A DNA stretch of 64,000 nt from the NCBI RefSeq assembly GCF_003932755.1, contig NZ_CP024202.1:2666001-2730000 (forward strand), in the 5' to 3' direction. The translations under genes were made by a program, and so were the position numbers. This DNA comes from Methylomicrobium sp. wino1. GTDB lineage: Bacteria > Pseudomonadota > Gammaproteobacteria > Methylococcales > Methylomonadaceae. Under the pieces are notes generated by a model, which ran no database searches, had not been told where the DNA came from, and was given only the letters and a program-made list of their open reading frames with translations. Within the stretch, counting starts at the first letter, position 1. Every line of letters starts with the position of its first letter. Positions 7,101 to 15,797 of this stretch are shown here, in pieces.

Positions 7101-10100
7101 CTTCTTTACCTCTGTTCACTGCCGCACAGGCAGCTTAGAAAATAGACAACAGGCGCTAGCCGGCTTTACAAAGCGTTCACTGCCGCACAGGCAGCTTAGA
7201 AAAGCGCCGATATATTTCGCGCCTATTTCGGGACGTTCACTGCCGCACAGGCAGCTTAGAAAGGTCGAAGTAGGTTACTCGGGGTTTTAATATCGTTCAC
7301 TGCCGCACAGGCAGCTTAGAAAAGATTTCGAGTTATCGGGTGCCGCTGTTCGACGTTCACTGCCGCACAGGCAGCTTAGAAACATTCCTGGACCCGCCTT
7401 TTGTGACGACAAGTGTTCACTGCCGCACAGGCAGCTTAGAAAGGAACGCTTCGCGGCAAAAAACTGACGACTCAGTTCACTGCCGCACAGGCAGCTTAGA
7501 AAGTCACGACCTCCGATACTGTCGCGGCGTGGTCGTTCACTGCCGCACAGGCAGCTTAGAAAACTCCTCGACAGCGACATATGGCATTTTCGACGTTCAC
7601 TGCCGCACAGGCAGCTTAGAAAGTCCCCCTCTTCGCGCAACGTTGGCTCCAAGAGTTCACTGCCGCACAGGCAGCTTAGAAATTGCGATGATCGCTTCAA
7701 CCTCGGGATTCTGCGTTCACTGCCGCACAGGCAGCTTAGAAACAAGCGATCAAGGTCAAAGGCGTTTACGATGCGTTCACTGCCGCACAGGCAGCTTAGA
7801 AAAACTCCGTACAAAATGTTAGTATGGGCAAAATGTTCACTGCCGCACAGGCAGCTTAGAAATTTCGGAACTCTTTAGTCCGTTTTTCGGCTGCGTTCAC
7901 TGCCGCACAGGCAGCTTAGAAATAGCGCAAGGACGCGCACTTCTATCGAGGCTCGTTCACTGCCGCACAGGCAGCTTAGAAACCACATGGTCGGCGAAAA
8001 GAAATCGGGCGGAAGTTCACTGCCGCACAGGCAGCTTAGAAAGCTCATGTTTTCTATTTCGCGCTCGACGGTCTGTTCACTGCCGCACAGGCAGCTTAGA
8101 AAACCAGTCCGGATCAATAAAATAGGAATTCTCAGTTCACTGCCGCACAGGCAGCTTAGAAAAATCTATTTCAACCGGCCCGCTAGGCTTACGAGTTCAC
8201 TGCCGCACAGGCAGCTTAGAAATATTGAAAACCTGCACATCGTCGCCTTCCGGCGTTCACTGCCGCACAGGCAGCTTAGAAAATCAATGAAAGCCGACAT
8301 ACCAAAACAACCAGGTTCACTGCCGCACAGGCAGCTTAGAAAGGCATTCTCTGCACTTTAGGCATAAAAAAACCGTTCACTGCCGCACAGGCAGCTTAGA
8401 AAATAAAGGAGCTCGATATGCAAAAATGCCCAAAGTTCACTGCCGCACAGGCAGCTTAGAAAGAACTAGACGCATTGCAGCCGCCGCCACAACCGTTCAC
8501 TGCCGCACAGGCAGCTTAGAAATACGAGATCACCGGCATATCTGACATCATCCGGTTCACTGCCGCACAGGCAGCTTAGAAAGATCATTCAGCAAGCACA
8601 AGCCGTATTACAAAGTTCACTGCCGCACAGGCAGCTTAGAAATGTTACCAGCGACCAGGCCTCTGCGCCCATCTGTTCACTGCCGCACAGGCAGCTTAGA
8701 AAGCCCAGAGCATAAAATCCCAATGGGGCACAATGTTCACTGCCGCACAGGCAGCTTAGAAACTTCCTCAAACGCCGGCGGTAATCAGCTCTACCGTTCA
8801 CTGCCGCACAGGCAGCTTAGAAAATTATCTGCTGAAATTTGGACTGATTATAACGGTTCACTGCCGCACAGGCAGCTTAGAAACACGGACGGGGCTAACC
8901 GGAGAAGATCATGAAGTTCACTGCCGCACAGGCAGCTTAGAAAGACAATCATCGAGCAAGATAAGCGGCTACCGGGTTCACTGCCGCACAGGCAGCTTAG
9001 AAATTTTCGCGAAAGCGAAAGAGGCTGGAATTGAAGTTCACTGCCGCACAGGCAGCTTAGAAAAACAGGAGGAACAAAAATGAAAGCAATTTTCAGTTCA
9101 CTGCCGCACAGGCAGCTTAGAAAATCTAACCCAGCGCTGCTACTCGCCAGTTTTAGTTCACTGCCGCACAGGCAGCTTAGAAAGCGCCTGAGGCCGTCGA
9201 TGCGGCATTGCCGACGTTCACTGCCGCACAGGCAGCTTAGAAAGCGCCTTTGGTGATGGTCCGGGCATTGGATTCGTTCACTGCCGCACAGGCAGCTTAG
9301 AAACGAGACCGCCGTGCCCACGTAAAAAACGCCGTGTTCACTGCCGCACAGGCAGCTTAGAAAGTTTTAGGGGTTCTGAAAAGGTCGGTTTGATGGTTCA
9401 CTGCCGCACAGGCAGCTTAGAAAGTCCGGCGGCAATAGTGTCGTTCCTGTCCTTTGTTCACTGCCGCACAGGCAGCTTAGAAAAGGCTACCAGAGGCATC
9501 GCCGTTGATCTCGGCGTTCACTGCCGCACAGGCAGCTTAGAAAGCTATGAGCAATATTTTAAACCGAGTTTTCCGGTTCACTGCCGCACAGGCAGCTTAG
9601 AAATACAATCGGGCTGTTGCCGATGCCCGCTCAGCGTTCACTGCCGCACAGGCAGCTTAGAAAACATGTTCTTTTCGGTTTTCAGCTTCTGTTTTGTTCA
9701 CTGCCGCACAGGCAGCTTAGAAATTTCAAAAAGCGGGACCGATAGCCGCAAAACGGTTCACTGCCGCACAGGCAGCTTAGAAACTTCGCCAAGCGCCCAT
9801 TTAATTTCGGCTTTTGTTCACTGCCGCACAGGCAGCTTAGAAAATCGCCGACGAGGATCGACACCACTAAGCCACGTTCACTGCCGCACAGGCAGCTTAG
9901 AAAAATTGATCGAGTATTCACGATGCCACCCAGCAGTTCACTGCCGCACAGGCAGCTTAGAAAGATCAAAAACAATTCCCAAAAATGCTGTCATGGTTCA
10001 CTGCCGCACAGGCAGCTTAGAAATTTTTTTTAAATTATGTGCAAAAACGCACTTTGTTCACTGCCGCACAGGCAGCTTAGAAAAATTGATCGAGTATTCA

Positions 10101-12783
10101 CGATGCCACCCAGCAGTTCACTGCCGCACAGGCAGCTTAGAAAGATCAAAAACAATTCCCAAAAATGCTGTCATGGTTCACTGCCGCACAGGCAGCTTAG
10201 AAATTTTTTTTAAATTATGTGCAAAAACGCACTTTGTTCACTGCCGCACAGGCAGCTTAGAAAATGATCGAGCCGGACCTGTTCATATCGAATTCGTTCA
10301 CTGCCGCACAGGCAGCTTAGAAAGTTTCGAACCATCTCAATAATATCGCCTAGGTGTTCACTGCCGCACAGGCAGCTTAGAAAATTCCAAGTCGGCGGCG
10401 ACTGAGCAAATACATGTTCACTGCCGCACAGGCAGCTTAGAAATACCCAGTCAAATAGATCGATTTTGATGAACAGTTCACTGCCGCACAGGCAGCTTAG
10501 AAAGTACAAATATTTACCGACGAACCATAAAACACGTTCACTGCCGCACAGGCAGCTTAGAAAAATCAGCGAAATCGGCAACGAGCTCGCCAAGGGTTCA
10601 CTGCCGCACAGGCAGCTTAGAAAAGATCTTCATCAGTTCCTTCGTTAATATCTCCGTTCACTGCCGCACAGGCAGCTTAGAAAAATGAAAGCGCCGAAAT
10701 TTACAGGGAGGTCAAGTTCACTGCCGCACAGGCAGCTTAGAAAGCCTGGATGGAAGATCAAGGCGCCATCTGCGAGTTCACTGCCGCACAGGCAGCTTAG
10801 AAAAATAACCGTTCTTCCAACATTGATCGCCGTTTGTTCACTGCCGCACAGGCAGCTTAGAAAGATTAGCTATGATGGTGATACTGTAACTGTTGGTTCA
10901 CTGCCGCACAGGCAGCTTAGAAAGAAGCGCGGAAGCTTATTGGTTTGTCAAACACGTTCACTGCCGCACAGGCAGCTTAGAAACGATTTGGGCGAGGTCT
11001 AGGGTGATTGTGACTGTTCACTGCCGCACAGGCAGCTTAGAAAGGCTTTAAAAAGAGCCCGAAGGAGTCGGGCTTGTTCACTGCCGCACAGGCAGCTTAG
11101 AAAACGGTGAGCCACAGCGTGTTACCAATGAAAGCGTTCACTGCCGCACAGGCAGCTTAGAAACATTCCTGGTCCTGCTTTTTGTGACGACAAGTGTTCA
11201 CTGCCGCACAGGCAGCTTAGAAACCGAAAAGATAGAATCGTTTCGGCTTTTGATGGTTCACTGCCGCACAGGCAGCTTAGAAATGAAGAGAAGGTGTTAG
11301 AGATTGATGCTGCGGGTTCACTGCCGCACAGGCAGCTTAGAAACACTCGGACAACCGCATCGGCGGCAATGCGGTGTTCACTGCCGCACAGGCAGCTTAG
11401 AAATCTCCTGTTAGGATGGTTTAGGCCTCGCTGTTGTTCACTGCCGCACAGGCAGCTTAGAAAAAACGTCGAGGCATATATGCCAATAACGGGATGTTCA
11501 CTGCCGCACAGGCAGCTTAGAAATGTCGTCAAGCCAAACTTCGACTGGGACAATCGTTCACTGCCGCACAGGCAGCTTAGAAAAGCAGCAACACGGCAAA
11601 TAAACGCGCTGAAGAGTTCACTGCCGCACAGGCAGCTTAGAAAATCGGCTCTACAAATTGACTGAAGAGTTAAACGTTCACTGCCGCACAGGCAGCTTAG
11701 AAATGTTCAGAAAATTATTAACGATGTGATTGTTCGTTCACTGCCGCACAGGCAGCTTAGAAAGCTTGCTTGTCGGTTGCCGGTATGTGTTTCAAGTTCA
11801 CTGCCGCACAGGCAGCTTAGAAATACTAGAGAACCTGTTCTGGCGGTTCAAAACAGTTCACTGCCGCACAGGCAGCTTAGAAAAACCTGCCGCCAGTTGC
11901 CAAAAACCAGACAACGTTCACTGCCGCACAGGCAGCTTAGAAAATCAAGGGTGGCTTTTTGATCTTGAACCCAGCGTTCACTGCCGCACAGGCAGCTTAG
12001 AAAGATGAGATCATTGATTATCACATGACCTATAAGTTCACTGCCGCACAGGCAGCTTAGAAACTCAACATCCGAACATCATCGTCATGCCGCCAGTTCA
12101 CTGCCGCACAGGCAGCTTAGAAATTTAAGCGCATCTGGAAACGCATCACGAAGGGGTTCACTGCCGCACAGGCAGCTTAGAAAACGCTGGCGGGGTGGCG
12201 GGCGGCTCCTGTTTCGTTCACTGCCGCACAGGCAGCTTAGAAATCATCGCTGCCTCCAGCTACCGCCAATGGCGGGTTCACTGCCGCACAGGCAGCTTAG
12301 AAAACGCTGGCGGCGTGGCGGGCGGCTCCTGTTTCGTTCACTGCCGCACAGGCAGCTTAGAAAAGGTGACATATTGGCCGAGATTCCTAGTTTACGTTCA
12401 CTGCCGCACAGGCAGCTTAGAAAAGCGTATGCCGATCGGCAATCTCCGGCTGTAAGTTCACTGCCGCACAGGCAGCTTAGAAATCTTTGCCGTTTCGCTC
12501 TTTAAGCGTGCCAGCGTTCACTGCCGCACAGGCAGCTTAGAAAGACATGACCGGCTATGACTTGAAATGGTTGATGTTCACTGCCGCACAGGCAGCTTAG
12601 AAATGGCACTAAGAATATCGATGTCGCCAGCTCATGTTCACTGCCGCATAGGCAGCTTAGAAAAATCAGTGATGAACTGAACTGGATTATCAACAGTTCA
12701 CCGCCACACAGGCAGCTTAAAAACTTGGATATAGCTGAAGAAGCGGGCATCTATCGTTCACTGCCGCACAGACAACTTAGAAA
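4173..12783 (+). CRISPR. Type I-F CRISPR array, 144 repeats and 143 spacers
   Basis: A 28-base repeat beginning GTTCACTGCCGC and ending GCAGCTTAGAAA recurs every 60 bases; the stem is CTGCC/GGCAG around GCACA. Spacers are 32 bases except three of 33 (from 6421, 7142 and 8763). Repeats appear identical until the last three, which carry 1 (12636-12663), 3 (12696-12723) and 2 (12756-12783) changes; the last loses part of the hairpin stem. This decay marks the trailer end, so the leader is at 4035-4172 and transcription runs on the + strand. One spacer is duplicated exactly (4921 and 6301) and a three-spacer block is tandemly duplicated (9904-10083, 10084-10263). Because the period is a multiple of 3, spurious open frames run through the array; none is a gene. 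Confidence 0.99.
9904..10263 (+). repeat. Tandem duplication of a three-spacer block in the array
   Basis: Bases 9904-10083 (three spacers with their repeats, 180 bases) are repeated without any change at 10084-10263. Recombination between repeats, or replication slippage, explains this better than six separate acquisitions. Confidence 0.95.
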
Positions 12784-12904
12784 TGCAACCAAAGAAAAGA
12801 CTGGCAAAGTCCATACCATTTCACCCCTCTACGCAGCTAAGTAAACGCTCTTCATAGAATTGTCGAAAGTAGTCGATTCCACATAAAAAATGGAAGAAAA
12901 TAGT
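12784..12904. other. Trailer-side spacer region, no gene seen
   Basis: This short stretch after the last decayed repeat holds no recognisable gene, repeat or terminator. It ends where the 190-bp direct repeat begins. Confidence 0.6.
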
Positions 12905-13094
12905 GCGAATCTAGTTGAAATAAAATGATTTTTTGAATCCTTTGGTAGAATACGCGCCGATCGTCTTTGCGCCGTAATTGTTTTTGAGTTAGATAGGCTG
13001 TTTGCGTTTTAAAACAGGTTCATTTAAAGCGTTCTGTGTAATGATTGAGTTATTTCGCTGGGTGCTTAATTCGGCAATTTTGTGGATATACTTT
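12905..13094 (+). repeat. Left copy of a ~190-bp direct repeat
   Basis: Starts GCGAATCTAGTTGAAATAAA and ends GATATACTTT. It matches 15586-15775 with about 11 substitutions and two single-base indels in T-tracts (about 93% identity by eye). The right copy is the region just upstream of the L,D-transpeptidase gene, so this copy is a displaced duplicate of that sequence. The short open frame 13002-13190 within and beyond it has no support. Confidence 0.9.
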
Positions 13095-13227
13095 GTAAGC
13101 TTTCAGCCCCACGGCCATTCTCGGTCCCATGCTCTGCGCTCATCATTATACATAAGTCTTGAATTACACTTTTGCAATCTTAACCAATGAGGCCTCGATA
13201 CCATTGATTGTCGCTTAACACACTAGG

Positions 13228-13309
13228 CTTCGAAATCGCGATCTGGGGATCGCTCCCACAGAGCATCCGACCCTTTGTGGGAGCGACGCCTTCGTCGCGA
13301 TTTTCGAAG
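13228..13309. repeat. REP-like long hairpin (GTGGGAGCGACGCC type)
   Basis: An imperfect palindrome: CTTCGAAATCGCGA and GGATCGCTCCCACA pair with TGTGGGAGCGACGCC and TCGCGATTTTCGAAG. The same half-sequence appears at 52744-52785. Such GTGGGAGCGACGCC-type palindromes are common intergenic repeats in Gammaproteobacteria. The surrounding 13095-13435 contains no gene. Confidence 0.75.
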
Positions 13310-13435
13310 TCATTGACTTTCAATATCCATTGATTTTTCAAACAGTACCGTTCCCAGGTATTCGATAAACTCTGTTCAGCACCTTTACCGGTACTTGTGT
13401 ATAACGGCGAGCTCCGGAGCGTAGGAACGATAGCC

Positions 13436-13815
13436 GGTAGTAATAGCGACTACGCGATACGCCGGTTAACGCGCACTGACAACTCAATGAGGGTTCCGGG
13501 ACCGGTTCCAGCCACTGGCGCCGTTCGCTTACAGGGACAGCCCGGACTTTTTTTAAGCCAGTCCAACTCGACTTTCAACCGCCCGGTTTGGCTATACAGC
13601 GCTTCCTGGTCGGCTTCATGTTGCCGGTTCTTTTGGCCTCGTTTAACGGTAAAGCACTCGACCAGCCCGGCTTGCGCTTCTTTTTTCCAGTTCGACACCT
13701 GTTTCGGTGTGGACCTGGTGCGCGCCGGCGATCTCATTGATGGTCTTATCGCCTTTTAAGGCTTCTAGCGCCACTTTTTGGCTTTAAATTCGGCACTGTG
13801 TTTCTTTCTCTGCAT
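13436..13815 (-). pseudogene. IS3-family transposase OrfA and start of OrfB, frameshifted
   Basis: On the minus strand from the ATG at 13815 the sequence reads MQRKKHSAEFKAK, typical of IS3 OrfA, but extra bases then cause frameshifts. In shifted frames EALKGDKTINEIAGAH, KQVSNWKKEAQAG and GRLKVELDWLKK follow, which form the helix-turn-helix and leucine-zipper parts of OrfA. Next comes an OrfB-like start with SERRQWLEP and CALTGVSRSRYYYR, after which similarity stops near 13436. At least two frameshifts plus the truncation make it non-functional. It would have encoded the DNA-binding subunit and the start of the DDE transposase. Confidence 0.8.
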
Positions 13816-13887
13816 GGTTTTCCTCTACACTTTTCGGGTTTATACATGCAGGTTACTACCTTAATTAGTTGTTCAGTTTTTGGGGGC
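13436..13887 (-). mobile_element. IS3-family insertion sequence remnant
   Basis: The remnant has a recognisable end near 13887 (reading GGCCCCCAAAAACTGAAC on the minus strand) and coding fragments of both transposase frames; the other end and most of orfB are missing. It cuts off the 5' part of the methyltransferase remnant that starts right beside it, so its arrival or a later deletion probably broke that gene. Confidence 0.75.
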
Positions 13888-14131
13888 CATTATAATGTTG
13901 GACACTGACTACAACGGCATGAGCTTTTGTGCGCGTCAGGTGTTTTTTCCGAAAACTTCTGCGTGGGACAATCTGCAAAAATCCCTGAAAGGTCGGTATA
14001 ACGATTCGGTATGGGAGCATTTGGCCGGGGTGGAAAGCGAACCCTTCGTATTGGGTCCGCATAAACGCATTGCCGTGAAAGTAATCGATGAACGCAGCAA
14101 CGAGTTGATGGTCATCAGGGATGTGGCATGA
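13888..14131 (+). pseudogene. C-terminal remnant of a site-specific DNA methyltransferase (type III Mod-like)
   Basis: About 80 residues, open to the left as far as the IS boundary. MLDTDYNGMSFCARQVFFP, VWEHLAGVESEPFVLG and IAVKVIDERSNELMVI match, by memory of the family, the C-terminal end of adenine methyltransferases paired with type III-like restriction helicases. The catalytic DPPY and SAM-binding motifs are absent, so no methylation activity is possible. The gene order methyltransferase, small genes, restriction subunit continues downstream, supporting a decayed restriction-modification locus. Confidence 0.65.
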
Positions 14132-14165
14132 TAAGAAACCTAATTAACATTATGCGAGGTGAGCG

Positions 14166-14390
14166 ATGAGCATTTCAGTATCAATAGATTTTACCCAACT
14201 TAAAAATGCCATTGAGCAGTGCGATGTCAGCGAAAAAATGGAGCTATTTCGGCTGTTGGAAAATGAAACTTTTCCTAACCGTTTTAAGCAGTTTTTAGCG
14301 CGGGTCAAAACCGATGAATTAACCTTGGATGAGATAACTGCCGAAGTGGAAGCCGTTAGACAAGCAAATTTCGATGCGCGTAATAATTGA
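14166..14390 (+). CDS. Antitoxin of a PIN-domain toxin-antitoxin pair
   Basis: A 74-residue acidic protein (MSISVSIDFTQLKNAIEQCD, then EKMELFRLLENETFPNRFKQFLARVK and DEITAEVEAVRQ) with GAGGTGAG just before the ATG. No domain is recognised with certainty. Identity is inferred from size, charge and a 17-base overlap with the PIN toxin gene, the classical layout in which the antitoxin comes first. It would bind and block the toxin. Both genes are undamaged while the restriction-modification genes on either side are broken, as expected for a selfish, self-stabilising unit. Confidence 0.7.
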   Translation: MSISVSIDFTQLKNAIEQCDVSEKMELFRLLENETFPNRFKQFLARVKTDELTLDEITAEVEAVRQANFDARNN

Positions 14391-14787
14391 TACCAATTTG
14401 TGGATCAGCTTTTTAATTGGCAAATCACTGGCTGGTCTGACGGATGCACTCATTTCCAACAGTATCACGATATTGTTTAGCGAGCAGCTGTTTGCTGAAC
14501 TAATTGGGGTATTGCGCCGGCCTAAATTCAAAAAGTATTTCTCGGACGCTGCCATCGAAGAACTGATTGCCTTGCTTTATGATCGCGTGGAGTGGGTTGA
14601 AATCAGTAGACGTTTTGACGATTGCCGGGATAAGAAAGATAATTTTCTGCTGGATTTGGCGGTTTCAGGCCGTGCCGATTATTTAGTGACCGGGGACGAG
14701 GATTTGCTTATTCTTAATCCGTTTCATGGCACCCAAATCATCGCTTATCGCCCCTTTCAAGAAGCTGTTTTAGCCTCGTCGCATTGA
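14374..14787 (+). CDS. PIN-domain ribonuclease toxin (COG1569-like)
   Basis: A 137-residue single-domain protein. PIN nucleases cut RNA using a Mg-binding cluster of acidic residues; here candidates are the Asp in VIIDTN (residue 6), the Glu in FAELIGVL, the Asp pair in CRDKKDNFLLDLA and the Asp/Glu in VTGDEDLL. The IIDTN...LWISFLIGKS start and the DKKDNFLLDLA and YLVTGDEDLL blocks are typical of the 'putative toxin component, PIN family' group. It overlaps the antitoxin by 17 bases. No truncation is seen, so it is probably active and neutralised by its partner. Confidence 0.88.
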   Translation: MRVIIDTNLWISFLIGKSLAGLTDALISNSITILFSEQLFAELIGVLRRPKFKKYFSDAAIEELIALLYDRVEWVEISRRFDDCRDKKDNFLLDLAVSGRADYLVTGDEDLLILNPFHGTQIIAYRPFQEAVLASSH

Positions 14788-14800
14788 TATATTAATGACC

Positions 14801-15513
14801 ATGACCAACGAAGTCCAAAGCCCGATCATCAATTCGCCATTTACCGAACCTAAGCAGCATTAGTTTATTGAGCATGGCAAATAGCCTTCAAAAGCCCAGG
14901 GCCGCCGACCTGCTAGTTATTATGATCGCGTGCCGGAAAGTTCAGGTCGGGGTAAAAAAACAAGAAACAGATGAGCCTGCAGGGCGACTTGGCTGTAGGC
15001 GAGCAGGAAGATTTATCCATTGTGAATTGGTTGCGCAAGCGTATAACGGAATGGCGTAGCGGAGCCATAACCGGCATTCCGTATGATGGTGCATCGGCAG
15101 TGACCAAAGAGTTATTGGCGTTTTATCTGTTATGCCTGCAAAATGGCGACAGGAACCGGGAAAACGACTGTCATGGGGATGTTTCTGCATGGTTGATTTT
15201 GAACCGAGTGGCATCACCGACGGATGACCTGTTCTCCTACCGAAAAAACGGTGTGCCATCGACTTATATTCCGGATTTTATAGTTGAGTTGGATATTGGC
15301 CTAACCTTGATTATTGAAACTAAAGGCCAATACAATGACAACGCTGATATTAAGGCCAAGGCCGCTGAGCGTTGGGTTGATGCAGTCAATCAATCCGGTA
15401 ATTTTGGGCTTTGGCAATATGTTGTGGTGAAAGATCCAGCCGAATTGCCCGCAATCTTGAATGATGTTTGTGTTTCTAAATGGGATACGCCCAATTTAGA
15501 GTTTGGAAATTAG
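14801..15513 (+). pseudogene. Restriction helicase-nuclease (type III Res-like), collapsed
   Basis: The start MTNEVQSPIINSPFTEPKQH (a second ATG lies 6 bases earlier) is followed by two in-frame stops, then GRRPASYYDRVPESSGRGKKTRN. After a frameshift come LSIVNWLRKRITEWRSG and GIPYDGASAVTKELL. After another comes Walker A MATGTGKTTVMGM, then WLILNRVASPTDDLFS. Next the sequence jumps to a C-terminal PD-(D/E)XK nuclease core, IPDFIVELDIG...LIIETKGQYND. The helicase body is missing, implying an internal deletion of roughly 2 kb compared with full-length relatives. The 180-residue open frame 14971-15513 is only the longest surviving piece. Function is certainly lost; the original would have been an ATP-dependent restriction subunit paired with the methyltransferase at 13888. 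Confidence 0.8.
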
Positions 15514-15585
15514 GGTTTTAACGCCAAAATCATTTCTGTAAATGACCCCGGCAATATAGACGGGTAGGATAGACAATATTGGTTC

Positions 15586-15775
15586 GCGAATCTAGTTGAA
15601 ATAAAATGATTTTTTTGAATCCTTTGATAGAATACGCGCCGATCGTCTTTGCGCCGTTATCGTTTTGAGTTAGATAGGCCGTTTGCGTTTTAATACAGAT
15701 TTATTTAAAGCGTTCGGTGTAATGATTGAGCTATTTCGCCGGGTGCTTAATTCGGCAATTTTGTAGATATACTTT
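15586..15775 (+). repeat. Right copy of the ~190-bp direct repeat, upstream region of ldt
   Basis: This copy lies immediately before the L,D-transpeptidase start (15798) and probably holds its promoter (TAGAAT at about 15629 is a possible -10). It is paired with 12905-13094. The two copies bracket the accessory island, so the interval may have been generated by insertion plus duplication, or could be lost by recombination between them. Confidence 0.9.
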
Positions 15776-15797
15776 TGCTGTTGAGATATTGAATTTG

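Noticed and set aside
4228-12750. About thirty open frames of 60-317 codons on both strands inside the array, full of VHCRTGSLE, SLPHRQLRN or FLSCLCGSE
   Set aside because: The repeat-spacer period is 60 bases, a multiple of three, and the repeat lacks stops in several frames, so repeated peptides arise automatically. They are shadows of the CRISPR array.
13002-13190. 62-codon open frame after the array
   Set aside because: It starts inside the duplicated non-coding repeat, has no ribosome site and resembles no family.
13397-13759. 120-codon + strand open frame
   Set aside because: It is antisense to the IS3 OrfA remnant, whose minus-strand motifs clearly identify the coding strand.
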